DNA from: Halomonas sp. HAL1
GTDB lineage: Bacteria; Pseudomonadota; Gammaproteobacteria; Pseudomonadales; Halomonadaceae
NCBI RefSeq assembly: GCF_030544485.1
Contig: NZ_CP130610.1
Span: 3,286,001 to 3,350,000 of the forward strand
Direction of reading: 5' to 3'
DNA length: 64,000 nt
Shown here: positions 26,529 to 36,947 of the stretch, in pieces
Layout of the letters: every line of letters starts with the position of its first letter
Position numbering within the stretch: the first letter of the stretch is position 1
Position numbers and translations under genes: made by a program
The notes under the pieces: generated by a model
What the model was told of the DNA's origin: nothing
Seen by the model: only the letters and a program-made list of their open reading frames with translations
Databases searched by the model: none

Positions 26529-27475
26529 GGCGTCTCTTCTCCAGTTTCAAAGGCGGACTCACCATAGGCATCGTCTTCTATCTCGTTCTCCTCAAAAGCG
26601 CCCTCTTCGTCGTCGGCCAGGGCGGCACGCCGAGCACGTACGTGGATCGGCGAAAGCGGTGCATTCTGAACAATTTCAATCATGGCTTCTTTGGCCAGTT
26701 CTAAAATCGCCATAAACGTGACCACCACGCCAGGCCGCCCTTCTTCTAAAGTGAACAGCGCTTCAAAGGGAGTATAGCGATGATGCGCATCATCGTGACT
26801 GAGTAACTCCATAATCTTGAGCATGCGCTCACGGGTAGATAGCACCTCGCGACTGATCTGGTGGGCCTGCACCAGCTCAGCGCGTTTGAGTATATCGGAG
26901 AGCGCGCTGAGCAATTCATCCAATTCCACCTCAGGGTGAATCACACGAGATTCCAGTGGAGGCAAGCCCGCCTGCACGCTGAACCAGTCACGCCCCATGC
27001 GCGGCAGTGTATCCAGTGTCTCGGCTGCCTCTTTGAGGCGTTCGTACTCCTGGAGGCGCCGGATAAGCTCTGCACGAGGATCCTCCTCATCGTCGCCCTC
27101 GGCCTTCGGCGGGCGGGGTAACAAGGTACGCGACTTGATCTCAGCGAGCATAGCGGCCATCAGCAGGTATTCACCCGCTAACTCAATCTCCATGGCCTTC
27201 ATCAGTTCCACGTATTCGATGTACTGGTGGGTGATAGTGGCCACATTGATGGTCAGGATATCCAGGTTCTGACGCCGAATCAGGTAGAGCAGTAAATCCA
27301 GCGGGCCTTCAAAGGTCTCCAGAAAGACGCGTAGTGCCTCGGGAGGAATATACAAATCCTCCGGCATTTCCGTTATCTGCTCATTGAACAGGCGCCCAAA
27401 CGAAACCGCCACTGGGTCAGTGGTCGCAGCGTCAGGATTTTCTAGCTCAGTCGTATCGCTTGGCGTCTCGCTCAC
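26525..27475 (-). CDS. scpA: segregation and condensation protein A (kleisin)
   Basis: Kleisin subunit bridging Smc heads. The core starts VFLETFEGPLDLLLYLIRRQ and continues with NLDILTINVATITHQYIEYV and LAGEYLLMAAMLAEIKSRTL; the C-terminal winged helix follows (about 230-290), then an acidic tail. I place the start at GTG 27475 (316 residues), with GAGAG/AGGAG 9-11 nt upstream; a TTG at 27553 would add 26 residues without family support. First gene of scpA-scpB-rluB. Confidence 0.92.
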   Translation of the reverse strand: MSETPSDTTELENPDAATTDPVAVSFGRLFNEQITEMPEDLYIPPEALRVFLETFEGPLDLLLYLIRRQNLDILTINVATITHQYIEYVELMKAMEIELAGEYLLMAAMLAEIKSRTLLPRPPKAEGDDEEDPRAELIRRLQEYERLKEAAETLDTLPRMGRDWFSVQAGLPPLESRVIHPEVELDELLSALSDILKRAELVQAHQISREVLSTRERMLKIMELLSHDDAHHRYTPFEALFTLEEGRPGVVVTFMAILELAKEAMIEIVQNAPLSPIHVRARRAALADDEEGAFEENEIEDDAYGESAFETGEETP

Positions 27476-27574
27476 GCGGGTCGGCTCTCCTGGTAAAAGG
27501 GGGTCAACACAATCGCACAGTTTAGCAAAGTCGACACCCTTGGCGACGCCCAAGTCGCAGGTAATGAAAGCGCA

Positions 27575-29365
27575 TCACCCTGCCTCCACCGCTTTACGAT
27601 AGCGTCCTTCGTAATCAAACAGCTTGTCGCGGATTTGGAAATGGCGGCCCACTTTACGGCCTACGACAAAATCAGGATGGCGCAGGCGGCGCTGCTCGGC
27701 GACTACCTCATCAGCGCTCAACGGCTGCCATTTGCCGCCAGGTGCGCGCAGGTGATAGCGCAGAAATGCGGCATAGAAGGCGCGCCGTTGAGCAGGCGTT
27801 TCCAGTGCGAACCACTCGGAGAGCTGGGTGCCATCTTCATCGTGGTAAGTCACTTTCAAACGCGGCAGGCCACGACCATTGGTCGTCGCTTCCAGTTGCA
27901 TACCGCTTACTCGCAATACTTTGGCATCTTTCAGCTTTAGGGCATCTTTTAGCTTGTCATCTGCGTCCACCAACAGCTTGTCGCAGCCATGGCAGCGCCG
28001 GGCAGCGATATCATTTTCGGCACCGCACTCATCGCAAACTTTAAAGCGAAACCGGAAGTCACACTGATGGCGCTTACCCTCATCATCTTCAATTAGCCCC
28101 TGGCACCGGCGGCCAAAGTGCTCGATGACGATGTCACCATCTCGCTTGCCCCAGTATAGGTTGGCATGGCCGCAGGCGGGGCACTCGACTTGAACCGGCT
28201 CGCTATCGCTATCTGGCTTCGGTTCGCCCACTTCCGGCGCGAAGATATCCCAGGGATTACCGGCGTAATCCAGAATCAGGCAGTCTCTTTTGCCCGGCGA
28301 CAAACGCAGTCCTCTACCCACCATCTGTTGATAAAGGCTAACCGACTCAGTGGGGCGTAAAATAGCGATCAGATCCACGTGGGGAGCATCGAAACCAGTG
28401 GTCAGCACCGCTACATTAACCAGGTACTTCAGCTCCCGTGCTTTGAAGGCATCAATTAGCGCTGTGCGCTCCTGGGAGGGGGTCGCGCCGGTGATAAGCG
28501 CCGCTTCGGCTCGCGGCAAATAACCGATAATTTCTTCGGCATGGGCCACCGTGGCGGCAAAGATCATTATCCCCTGGCGATCAGCCGCGCGTTCGACGAT
28601 TTGTCCGATAATACCCGGCGTTGCCCGGCTACCCGCCACCACGCGATTGAGTTCCTCTTCCTGAAAAAAACCGCTTGAAGAGGGCTTAAGGGCTGAGAAA
28701 TCATAGCCCTCAATGGCCATATCCAGGCGTTTGGGGGCCGCCAGATAACCCTGCTTCACCATCAGCCGTAGCGGCTGCTCAAAGACACAGTCGCGAAAAA
28801 AGCTCTCTTCGCTGCCCCTGACCATGCCGTGGTGATGGCGATAATAGATAAACCCCTGCCCTAACCGATACGGCGTCGCAGTGAGCCCGAGAATTTTAAG
28901 CTTGGGGTTTTGGGCCCGCAGATGCTCAATCACTTGGCGGTAGCTGGCGTCTTCGTTAAGCGATACGCGGTGACTCTCATCAATGACCAGCAAGGTAAAG
29001 TTTTCGTCATTAAAGCGATCTAAATTGCGCACCACCGACTGCACCGAGCCAAAGACCACTTGCCGATTCGCCTCTTTACGCTTTAGGCCCGCGCTAAAAA
29101 TATCGGCCTCAAGCCCATAAGCCTGATACTTGGCATGGTTCTGCTCCACCAGCTCGCGTACGTGAGCGAGCACCAGTACACGCCCACGCGCAAGACGCGC
29201 CAGCTCGGCAATCACCAGGGATTTACCGCTGCCGGTAGGCAGCACCACCAACGCCGGCTCACTGGAAGCACGAAAATGCACGACCACCCGTTTTACCGCT
29301 TCGTGCTGATAGGGGCGAAGCTGAGGCGTTAGAAGGGACGCTTGTAAGGAGTTAGATGACGGCAA
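27575..29365 (-). CDS. radD: RadD-like superfamily 2 DNA helicase
   Basis: 596 residues, close to E. coli RadD (YejH, 586). Walker A PTGSGKS at 43-49, DESH box at 129-132, and the helicase C-terminal block [19 protein letters not shown] plus [14 protein letters not shown] cysteine-rich zinc-binding region follows (CPACGHAN ... CDECGAEN ... CHGCDK, about 380-460). RadD acts with RecA in recombination and break repair. The start assigned is TTG at 29365; the conserved region only begins at LRPYQ (about residue 16), so a later start is possible. Confidence 0.9.
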   Translation of the reverse strand: MPSSNSLQASLLTPQLRPYQHEAVKRVVVHFRASSEPALVVLPTGSGKSLVIAELARLARGRVLVLAHVRELVEQNHAKYQAYGLEADIFSAGLKRKEANRQVVFGSVQSVVRNLDRFNDENFTLLVIDESHRVSLNEDASYRQVIEHLRAQNPKLKILGLTATPYRLGQGFIYYRHHHGMVRGSEESFFRDCVFEQPLRLMVKQGYLAAPKRLDMAIEGYDFSALKPSSSGFFQEEELNRVVAGSRATPGIIGQIVERAADRQGIMIFAATVAHAEEIIGYLPRAEAALITGATPSQERTALIDAFKARELKYLVNVAVLTTGFDAPHVDLIAILRPTESVSLYQQMVGRGLRLSPGKRDCLILDYAGNPWDIFAPEVGEPKPDSDSEPVQVECPACGHANLYWGKRDGDIVIEHFGRRCQGLIEDDEGKRHQCDFRFRFKVCDECGAENDIAARRCHGCDKLLVDADDKLKDALKLKDAKVLRVSGMQLEATTNGRGLPRLKVTYHDEDGTQLSEWFALETPAQRRAFYAAFLRYHLRAPGGKWQPLSADEVVAEQRRLRHPDFVVGRKVGRHFQIRDKLFDYEGRYRKAVEAG

Positions 29366-29480
29366 ATTAATTAGCCTGCTATTGAACTATTAAGACTTTC
29401 GTCGAATCGTAGTAATGATAGTTTAAATAATCCCTAAACTCGCAACGTTTATTAGCGAGAAGATAATAGTGAGATAAGTC

Positions 29481-29720
29481 ATGACTACCAACCATTTCAG
29501 CCCTGAATGCCCAGAATGCAATAGCCGTTTAAAACGCTTGCCCGCCACACGGCGTGGTCAAGCCCATGTGTTCTGTATGGATTGCGGGCATGATTTTGGA
29601 CGCTTCGAGTACCTCGTTGAGCGCTACCGGTTAGAGCTTGAAACACTGGAGGCTAAGCTAGGAGTAACGTCGACAGGCGCGGAGGAAACACCGGCGAGCG
29701 CTCCCCAGCAGCACTCTTAA
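29481..29720 (+). CDS. small zinc-ribbon protein
   Basis: 79 residues. Two CxxC pairs (Cys10/13 and Cys32/35) in CPECN and CMDCGHDFG form a likely zinc ribbon, followed by a short helical, leucine-rich segment (about 44-63) and a polar tail. GAGATAAGTC precedes the ATG. I do not recognise a named family; function unknown. It lies between the divergent radD and the convergent purL, and ends in front of a long hairpin. Confidence 0.75.
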   Translation: MTTNHFSPECPECNSRLKRLPATRRGQAHVFCMDCGHDFGRFEYLVERYRLELETLEAKLGVTSTGAEETPASAPQQHS

Positions 29721-29746
29721 TAACGGTTGTCACGGCTAGCGAAACT

Positions 29747-29776
29747 GTTAACGGCGGCAAAGAAGCCGCCGTTAAC
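29747..29776. terminator. convergent hairpin between the zinc-ribbon gene and purL
   Basis: GTTAACGGCGGC, a 6-nt loop, then GCCGCCGTTAAC: a perfect 12-bp stem, in the 98-bp gap between convergent stops. No U-run on either side. Confidence 0.55.
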
Positions 29777-29818
29777 ATGGGCGCTATACCCATCGCATTA
29801 TTTGGAGCATCACTGGAA

Positions 29819-32800
29819 TCAGTTGAGCCACACCCGCGCATTGCGGAATAGGCGCAGCCAAGCACCATCTTCAGTCCACTCCGCCGGACGCCAAGAGTTG
29901 GTGACCGCCCGAGCGACACGTTCAGGGTGCGGCATCATGATCGTCACGCGGCCATCGGGCGTGGTTAGCCCAGTAATGCCCGACGGAGAGCCGTTAGGGT
30001 TCGCCGGGTAGCGGGTCGTCACTTGGCCATAGTTGTCGATGTAGCGAAGCGCAATCTGGCTACTCGACTGCATGCTACGCAGATGCGCGCTGTCACGGAA
30101 CTCCGCCTGCCCTTCGCCATGGGCAACTGCAATGGGCAGCTTAGAGCCTTCCATGCCGGCGAGCAGAATCGAAGGGCTCTTTTCGACCCGCACCATAGAG
30201 ACCCGCGCTTCAAACTGCTCGGACTCATTGCGCACAAACGTCGGCCAATTTTCCGCGCCAGGAATCAGCGATTTCAACTGCGAGAGCATCTGGCAGCCAT
30301 TGCAGACGCCCAACGAGAAGCTATCGTCACGGGCAAAGAATGCCGCGAACTGTTCACGGGCGCGTTCGTTGAACAGCACCGATTTAGCCCATCCGCCGCC
30401 TGCGCCTAGCACGTCGCCATAAGAGAAGCCGCCACAGGCGACAAGGCCCTTGAATTCATCCAGCGAAACACGCCCTTCAAGGATGTCACTCATATGGACA
30501 TCCACCGCCTCAAAGCCAGCCTTATCGAAGGCCCAAGCCATTTCTACCTGACCGTTAACCCCCTGTTCGCGCAACACGGCCATGGCCGGTTTGGCGGTAT
30601 TAACAAATGGCGCGCTGATGTCGTCATTGATATCAAAGGTCGGCGTGGCGGAAAGTCCTGGATCACGGCTATCGAGCAGGTTGTCGAATTCGTTCTTGGC
30701 GCACTCAGGGTTATCGCGCAGCGCCTGCATACGATAACTGGTTTCCGCCCAGGTACGCTGGGTCAGCTGACGCGTAGTTTCCAGCAAGGGCTCTTCAAAT
30801 AGCGTCACGCGCACTTGGTCATCGTAACGGGGACGAGCAATCACGCCACAGGTTTCAATACCGGCCACGGCAAACTGCGCCAGCACTTCTTCAGTGTGTT
30901 GACGATTGACCTGAATGACCGCGCCCAGCTCTTCGGAGAACAGCGCATTTAACGCCTCGACCGGCTCATCGATCATCCAGTCAAGCTTGATCTCAAGCCC
31001 TGCATGGGCAGCAAAGGCCATTTCCAGTAGGGTGACCAACAGGCCGCCATCGCTGCGATCGTGGTAGGCCAGTAGCTTACCGTCGCGGTTAAGGCCCTGA
31101 ATGACCTCGAAGAAGGCTTTAATATCCTCCGGGTCGTCTACATCAGGGCAATCGTTACCCACCTGGCCGTATACCTGCGCCAAGGCAGAGCCACCCAAGC
31201 GGTTCTGACCACTGCCCAGGTCAATCAAAATCAGATCAGACTCATCTTGATCCAGGTTGATCTGCGGCGTAAGTGTTGCCATTGCATTGGTGACCGGCGC
31301 AAAGCCCGTGACGACCAGCGAAAGCGGCGACGTAACGCTTTTGTCTTCGCTTTCACCCTGGTCGTTCTCATCGGTCCATGCGGTGCGCATTGACATGGAG
31401 TCTTTGCCCACCGGAATCGCAATACCTAACGCCGGGCACATCTCCATGCCCACGGCGTAAACAGCATCATAAAGCGCTTGGTTTTCACCGGGGTGGTCAG
31501 CAGCACTCATCCAGTTAGCGGAGAGTTTGATATCGCTAAGCTTGGCGATTGGCGCGGCCGCCAGATTGGTAATAGCCTCAGCGACGGCCAAGCGAGCGCT
31601 TGCCGCGGGGTTGATCAACGCCACCGGCGGACGCTCGCCCAGCGCCATGGCTTCACCGGCGAGGGTGTCATAGCTTGCCGTGGTGACCGCCACATCGGCT
31701 ACCGGCACCTGCCAGGGGCCGACCATTTGATCACGGGCCACTTGGCCGGTAATCGAGCGATCACCAATGGTGATCAGGAAGCTTTTGGAGGCGACTGTCG
31801 GCAAACGCAGTACCCGATCCAGCGCTTCGCGAAGGTCAAGATTATCCAGCATCATGCCGGAAAGCTCGGGATCGTGGCGCTCAAACTCACGCTGCATTTT
31901 AGGTGCTTTGCCGAACAGCACACTCATCGGCAAATCGACCGGCTTGCTGCTGAAATGACCATCGCGCACTTCCAAATGGTGCGCTTCCAGCGCTTCACCG
32001 ACCACTGCATAAGGGCAACGTTCGCGCTTACACAGTGCGTCAAAGGTATCCAAGTCTCCTGGCGCTACGGCGAGCACGTAGCGCTCTTGCGCTTCATTGC
32101 ACCAAATTTCCAGCGGGCTCATGCCAGGCTCGGCATTCGGCACCGCGCGCAAGTCAAAACGGCCGCCACGGTTGCCGTCTTTGACCAGCTCCGGCAACGC
32201 GTTGGAAAGCCCGCCTGCGCCTACATCGTGAATAAAGCGAATGGGGTTGTGATCGCCCAGGGCCCAGCAACGGTCAATAACTTCCTGGGCACGACGCTCT
32301 ATTTCCGGGTTTTCACGCTGCACCGAGGCAAAATCCAAATCGGCGCTGGAGGTGCCGGACGCCATACTGGATGCAGCGCCACCGCCCAAGCCAATCAGCA
32401 TCGCCGGGCCGCCCATTACGATCAGTTTGCCGCCGACAGGGATATCGCCCTTTTGGACGTGGTGAGCACGAATATTGCCGTAACCACCGGCAAGCATGAT
32501 CGGCTTGTGGAAACCACGCCGCTCTATACCACCTTCGTTCAGGGACTCCTGCTCGTAAGTGCGGAAATAGCCGGTTAGATTGGGGCGACCAAACTCATTG
32601 TTAAATGCCGCGCCGCCAATCGGGCCTTCGAGCATAATGTTGAGCGCCGACTCCATGCGCCCCGGCTTGCCGTAATCAAAGGCTTCCCAGGGCTGTACGA
32701 ACTCAGGAATACGCAGATTAGAGACGGTATAGCCAGAAAGACCCGCTTTGGGTTTGCCACCGATACCCGTCGCACCCTCATCGCGAATTTCGCCCCCGGA

Positions 32801-33781
32801 ACCTGTGGCTGCACCTGGGAAAGGGGCAATCGCGGTGGGATGATTGTGGGTCTCCACCTTCATCAGAATATGAATGGGCTCCTGATGGGTGCCATAAAGC
32901 GCCCGCTCGTCTTCCGCCCCGGTAAGTGGTGTCGCAAAGAAGCGGCCGCCCTGGCTGCCCTTGATGACAGCGGCATTATCACTGTAAGCGGACAGCACGT
33001 TGTCCGGCGACGACGCAAAGGTGTTCTTGATCATCTTAAACAGCGAGTGGCTTTGCGGCTCGCCGTCGATCACCCAGTCGGCATTAAATATCTTGTGACG
33101 GCAGTGCTCGGAGTTGGCCTGGGCAAACATCATCAATTCAACATCGCTGGGGTTACGCCCCAGTTCGTTGAAGGCGTCTACCAAGTAATCAATTTCATCT
33201 TCTGCCAGCGCCAGTCCCAGCGCTTGGTTGGCTGTCGCTAAGGCTTCCCGGCCCCCTTCTAGAATATCCACACTACCCAACGGCGCCGGGTCGTGCTGGG
33301 CAAACAGCTTGGCAGCGTCTGAAGCATCGGATAGCACGGTTTCAGTCATACGGTCATGCAGCAGTGCCGCTAGTGCGTTCAGGCTCTCTTCATCCGGCAT
33401 GTCGGTAAAGCTGACCCGATAATCGATGCCGCGCTCAATACGGCTAATCTGGTTCAATCCGCAATTATGGGCGATATCCGTCGCTTTAGACGACCAGGGC
33501 GACTGGGTACCCAAACGCGGCACCACTAAAAACCGCTGGGCGCTTTTCGGAACCTCTACGCTCGAGTGAGTGCCATCGCCCGGCACATAGTCAAGTAACT
33601 GCACCAAACGCTCGTGGGCGGTATCGTCCAGCGTCTTGCTGTGGTTATGAGCGTTAAGGTCGATGAAATGAACATAGTGGGCAGACAGCGCTTCCACCTC
33701 GGGAACACGTTCACGCAGCACCGTTAACAGCCGAGCATAACGGAAGGCAGAAAGGGCGGGCGCGCCTCGCAGTTCGAGCAT
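29819..33781 (-). CDS. purL: phosphoribosylformylglycinamidine synthase
   Basis: Single-chain FGAM synthase, 1320 residues: fourth step of purine synthesis, using glutamine-derived ammonia. N-terminal PurS-like region, two AIRS-type ATP-grasp-like synthase domains ([20 protein letters not shown] and [19 protein letters not shown]), and a C-terminal class I glutamine amidotransferase with CGGFSYGD, the nucleophile GVCNGCQ and a conserved [10 protein letters not shown]. Start ATG at 33781 with CAGGA upstream. Divergent from mltF, the usual gammaproteobacterial arrangement. Confidence 0.98.
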   Translation of the reverse strand: MLELRGAPALSAFRYARLLTVLRERVPEVEALSAHYVHFIDLNAHNHSKTLDDTAHERLVQLLDYVPGDGTHSSVEVPKSAQRFLVVPRLGTQSPWSSKATDIAHNCGLNQISRIERGIDYRVSFTDMPDEESLNALAALLHDRMTETVLSDASDAAKLFAQHDPAPLGSVDILEGGREALATANQALGLALAEDEIDYLVDAFNELGRNPSDVELMMFAQANSEHCRHKIFNADWVIDGEPQSHSLFKMIKNTFASSPDNVLSAYSDNAAVIKGSQGGRFFATPLTGAEDERALYGTHQEPIHILMKVETHNHPTAIAPFPGAATGSGGEIRDEGATGIGGKPKAGLSGYTVSNLRIPEFVQPWEAFDYGKPGRMESALNIMLEGPIGGAAFNNEFGRPNLTGYFRTYEQESLNEGGIERRGFHKPIMLAGGYGNIRAHHVQKGDIPVGGKLIVMGGPAMLIGLGGGAASSMASGTSSADLDFASVQRENPEIERRAQEVIDRCWALGDHNPIRFIHDVGAGGLSNALPELVKDGNRGGRFDLRAVPNAEPGMSPLEIWCNEAQERYVLAVAPGDLDTFDALCKRERCPYAVVGEALEAHHLEVRDGHFSSKPVDLPMSVLFGKAPKMQREFERHDPELSGMMLDNLDLREALDRVLRLPTVASKSFLITIGDRSITGQVARDQMVGPWQVPVADVAVTTASYDTLAGEAMALGERPPVALINPAASARLAVAEAITNLAAAPIAKLSDIKLSANWMSAADHPGENQALYDAVYAVGMEMCPALGIAIPVGKDSMSMRTAWTDENDQGESEDKSVTSPLSLVVTGFAPVTNAMATLTPQINLDQDESDLILIDLGSGQNRLGGSALAQVYGQVGNDCPDVDDPEDIKAFFEVIQGLNRDGKLLAYHDRSDGGLLVTLLEMAFAAHAGLEIKLDWMIDEPVEALNALFSEELGAVIQVNRQHTEEVLAQFAVAGIETCGVIARPRYDDQVRVTLFEEPLLETTRQLTQRTWAETSYRMQALRDNPECAKNEFDNLLDSRDPGLSATPTFDINDDISAPFVNTAKPAMAVLREQGVNGQVEMAWAFDKAGFEAVDVHMSDILEGRVSLDEFKGLVACGGFSYGDVLGAGGGWAKSVLFNERAREQFAAFFARDDSFSLGVCNGCQMLSQLKSLIPGAENWPTFVRNESEQFEARVSMVRVEKSPSILLAGMEGSKLPIAVAHGEGQAEFRDSAHLRSMQSSSQIALRYIDNYGQVTTRYPANPNGSPSGITGLTTPDGRVTIMMPHPERVARAVTNSWRPAEWTEDGAWLRLFRNARVWLN

Positions 33782-33965
33782 ATCCTGAAGCCTCTAGAGC
33801 AGGGAAATTCGAGCAGGGAAATCACCGGGCCGCTAAGCGGCCGTGCTTTTATGATAGCGAAAAACGCCTATGATACTGGAAACCAGCCACCACACGAAAT
33901 CAACAAGGTGACAGCGTAACCCGGGCTGGGTATCGTGGCAGCTTGTTTCATGCCAACAAGACGCC

Positions 33966-35429
33966 ATGCTGACGTTGATTTGCCGACATTTTATAGCCCG
34001 TGCCAGCGCTTATTATGCGTTAATCACTATTACGCTTTTGACCATGGTACCCACTCTCTCTCTTGCTCCCCCAGGCGAGCATTTAACGCATATCAGCACA
34101 AAAGACTTTATTACCGTTCATACCCGCAACACCCCCACGACCTATTACGAAGGCCGCCAAGGCCCTACCGGCTTTGAATACGAACTGATGCACCGTTTTG
34201 CCGATTACTTGGGAGTGAGTCTTAACCTTGACGCCAGCCACCACCCAGAAAGCGTCCTGCCGGCGGTGCGTGAAAAAGGCGACCTGGGCGCGGCAGCGCT
34301 GCCATTACTGCCTGACAGCCCTGGCGTCCACTACACTCGGCCGATTATTCAAATGCAGCCGCTGGTGGTTTACCGCCGCGGCCTGAATGGCATTAAAGAG
34401 CCGAGTGACCTTGTCGGCTTAGAACTTGGCACGCTAAGCGAAGCCGGTACTGATGAAGCGCTGCGCGACCTTCAGCGGCGTCATCCTACCTTGAGCTGGA
34501 AAGAGTCTCACGAGCTTGAAGTCGCCGAACTGCTGGCACGCGTTGAAGACGGCACCCTGGACGCCGCGGTCATTTTCGAGCATCAGTTTCGTTTAAATCG
34601 GCTGTTTTTCCCCAATGTGGAACGTGGCTTTATACTCGGCGACCCGCTCTCCATGGCATGGGCGGTGCCTAGCGGTCGCGGCTTAGGGTTGCTTGAAGCC
34701 GCCAATCGGTTCCTACAAGACCTTCAAGAAAGCGGCACGCTTGATCGGCTGGTAAGCCGCTACTTCGGCCACGACGACTATTTAGAGTATGTCGGCACGC
34801 GCACCTTTCTTGATCACCTTGATGCACGCTTGCCCCGTTACACGGCACTGTTCCAGCAGGCTGCCCGCGAAACAGAGTTTGACTGGAAGTTATTGGCAGC
34901 AGTGGGGTATCAGGAATCCCACTGGGACCCAGACGCCGTCTCGCCAACGGGCGTGCGCGGTTTGATGATGCTGACCAACCCCACGGCGGGTGAAATGGGC
35001 GTGACGGATCGCACAAACCCCGCCCAGAGCATTGACGGCGGTGCCCGCTATTTACGCAGTATCAAAGACCGCTTGCCGGAAGGCATAACCGGCGATGATC
35101 GCCTGTTTATGGCCATGGCGGCCTACAACGTGGGCCTTGGCCACCTCTATGACGCACGTAAGATTGCGGAAATGCGCGGCGGCGACCCCGACAGCTGGCA
35201 AGATGTGCGCGCGGCGCTACCGCTATTACAGCAGCGTGAATGGCATAGCCAAACGCGTTACGGCTACGCCCGTGGCGGTGAGCCGGTAATATACGTACGC
35301 AATATCCGTCGTTATTACGAAATGATTCAATATGTGGAGCGTAGTCGTCAGCAATTTTTTCAACTAGAACAAATGCCTGTCAATGATGACCCGCTGGTAT
35401 TGTTTGAGCTTGTGCCGCCACTTGATTAA
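33966..35429 (+). CDS. mltF: membrane-bound lytic murein transglycosylase F
   Basis: 487 residues. An N-terminal signal or anchor (about 10-33) is followed by a periplasmic solute-binding-like (SBP_bac_3) domain (about 45-275) and a lytic transglycosylase (SLT) domain (about 290-440). The catalytic Glu317 sits in GYQESHWDP, followed by SPTGVRGLMMLT and AYNVGLGHL. It cleaves peptidoglycan to anhydromuropeptides; ampD (12 kb) acts later in recycling. The start has no strong ribosome binding site. Confidence 0.95.
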   Translation: MLTLICRHFIARASAYYALITITLLTMVPTLSLAPPGEHLTHISTKDFITVHTRNTPTTYYEGRQGPTGFEYELMHRFADYLGVSLNLDASHHPESVLPAVREKGDLGAAALPLLPDSPGVHYTRPIIQMQPLVVYRRGLNGIKEPSDLVGLELGTLSEAGTDEALRDLQRRHPTLSWKESHELEVAELLARVEDGTLDAAVIFEHQFRLNRLFFPNVERGFILGDPLSMAWAVPSGRGLGLLEAANRFLQDLQESGTLDRLVSRYFGHDDYLEYVGTRTFLDHLDARLPRYTALFQQAARETEFDWKLLAAVGYQESHWDPDAVSPTGVRGLMMLTNPTAGEMGVTDRTNPAQSIDGGARYLRSIKDRLPEGITGDDRLFMAMAAYNVGLGHLYDARKIAEMRGGDPDSWQDVRAALPLLQQREWHSQTRYGYARGGEPVIYVRNIRRYYEMIQYVERSRQQFFQLEQMPVNDDPLVLFELVPPLD

Positions 35430-35456
35430 CAGCGTCGTAGCATTTCCAATTCAGTA

Positions 35457-35924
35457 TTACTGATTCAATTCCTCGCGCCGGGCGGCGAAAAAACCCTTCA
35501 GCAGCTTTTGCGAGGCTGCGCTCAATACCCCACCGGTCACCGCGATCTGATGATTAAACCACGGCTGTGCCAACAGGTTAGCCTTTGATTCGACCATGCC
35601 CGCACGGGGTTCGGCGGCACCGTAGACTAGGCGTGCCAGGCGAGCATGAATCATCGTACCCGCACACATCATGCAGGGCTCCAGGGTGACAAATAGCGTG
35701 CAGCCTTCAAGGCGATAGTTGCCCTGGTGCTTGCCCGCCTCGCGCAGGGCACGAACTTCCGCATGGCCGCTAGGGTCGCAGCTGGCCACCGGCGCATTAC
35801 ATCCCACACCAATAATCTCTCCCTGCGCATCGACAACCACTGCCCCTACGGGCACCTCGCCCGCCGCCGCGGCCATGTGGGCTTGGTCGAGCGCCCGGTG
35901 CATGTAAAATTCATCGCTGCGCAT
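35457..35924 (-). CDS. tadA: tRNA-specific adenosine deaminase TadA
   Basis: Deaminates A34 to inosine in tRNA-Arg(ACG). 155 residues. Zinc-deaminase motifs: HAE at residues 54-56 (catalytic Glu56) and PCMMC with Cys84 and Cys87. GGAG precedes the ATG at 35924. Converges on mltF with a 27-bp gap. Confidence 0.96.
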   Translation of the reverse strand: MRSDEFYMHRALDQAHMAAAAGEVPVGAVVVDAQGEIIGVGCNAPVASCDPSGHAEVRALREAGKHQGNYRLEGCTLFVTLEPCMMCAGTMIHARLARLVYGAAEPRAGMVESKANLLAQPWFNHQIAVTGGVLSAASQKLLKGFFAARREELNQ

Positions 35925-36057
35925 AAACGTAAACTCCGCTAAGGTAGCTAAACGATCGTATGAAAGAGGTGCCCGGCGCCGTGGCAGCTTATTACTTTTA
36001 CCGATAGCATTCTTTCACTGACCGCATTCAAAAGAGACAGCCGCAAGGATACCGAGA

Positions 36058-36876
36058 ATGACAGACGCGCTGAACAAACTGGTAGCGTTACTAGAACTAG
36101 AAACGCTGGAAGAGACGCTATTTCGTGGCCAGAGCCAGGATTTAGGCTTTCCTCAGCTCTACGGTGGTCAGGTTCTTGGCCAAGCGCTGGCCGCCGCCGC
36201 GCGCACCGTGCCAGACGAGCGTCGCCCGCACTCTCAACATGGCTACTTTCTGCGCCCCGGCGACCCCCATCGACCCGTTGTCTATCAGGTGGATACCATT
36301 CGCGACGGCGGCAGCTTTACCACCCGCCGCGTTACTGCCATTCAAAAAGGCCGGCCAATCTTTTTCTGCAGCGCCTCTTTTCAGAGCGAGGAAGCAAGCT
36401 TTAGCCATCAGCGTGCCATGCCAAATGTCGCCACCCCCGAAGCGCTGCTAGAGAGCGGCGATGCCAAACATGACCGCTTTCCCGGCCACCCCATTGAGTT
36501 TTTGCATCTCACGGGCAACCCCGACAACGGCACGCCTACAGGCCAGTGTTTGTGGTTTCGCCTTTCAGGCACACTGCCAGACGACCCGGCCCTGCATCGC
36601 CACCTGCTCTCGTACGCCTCTGACTTCAACCTGCTGACCACCAGCCTGATTCCTCACGGCATCGAGTACCGCGACCCCAAGCTGCGCATCGCCAGCCTAG
36701 ACCACGCCTTGTGGCTACACCAGGACACACGCCTGGACGATTGGCTGCTGTATGTTATCGATTCACCCTGGGCAGGCGGCGCTCGCGGGCTGGCGCGGGG
36801 GCATATTTATAGTCGCGACGGTCGATTAGTGGCCTCTACCGCTCAAGAAGGGCTAACGCGTTATTCACAAGACTAA
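36058..36876 (+). CDS. tesB: acyl-CoA thioesterase II
   Basis: 272 residues with the double hot-dog fold typical of TesB. Blocks: LYGGQVLGQALAAAARTVP (about residues 33-51), HSQHGYFLRPGD, FTTRRVTAIQKG, then in the second half ASLDHALWLHQDTRLDDWLLY and GLARGHIYSRDGRLVAS. It hydrolyses medium- to long-chain acyl-CoAs; physiological role uncertain. AAGGAT lies upstream of the ATG. Monocistronic, ending at a strong convergent hairpin. Confidence 0.95.
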   Translation: MTDALNKLVALLELETLEETLFRGQSQDLGFPQLYGGQVLGQALAAAARTVPDERRPHSQHGYFLRPGDPHRPVVYQVDTIRDGGSFTTRRVTAIQKGRPIFFCSASFQSEEASFSHQRAMPNVATPEALLESGDAKHDRFPGHPIEFLHLTGNPDNGTPTGQCLWFRLSGTLPDDPALHRHLLSYASDFNLLTTSLIPHGIEYRDPKLRIASLDHALWLHQDTRLDDWLLYVIDSPWAGGARGLARGHIYSRDGRLVASTAQEGLTRYSQD

Positions 36877-36894
36877 ATTGATACTCTCTCAAAC

Positions 36895-36924
36895 ATTTAC
36901 GCCCGCTTATTAGCGGGCGTAAAT
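36895..36924. terminator. convergent hairpin between tesB and the malic enzyme gene
   Basis: ATTTACGCCCGCT, a TATT loop, then AGCGGGCGTAAAT: perfect 13-bp stem, between two convergent stops (36876 and 36948). The AT ends of the stem give a short U-rich 3' arm in either direction. Confidence 0.7.
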
Positions 36925-36947
36925 AGTTACCAGAATGCTGCGGTTTA

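Noticed and set aside
31478..32578. Plus-strand open frame (366 codons) inside purL
   Set aside because: Antisense to a conserved purL region; His/Arg-rich composition typical of shadow frames.
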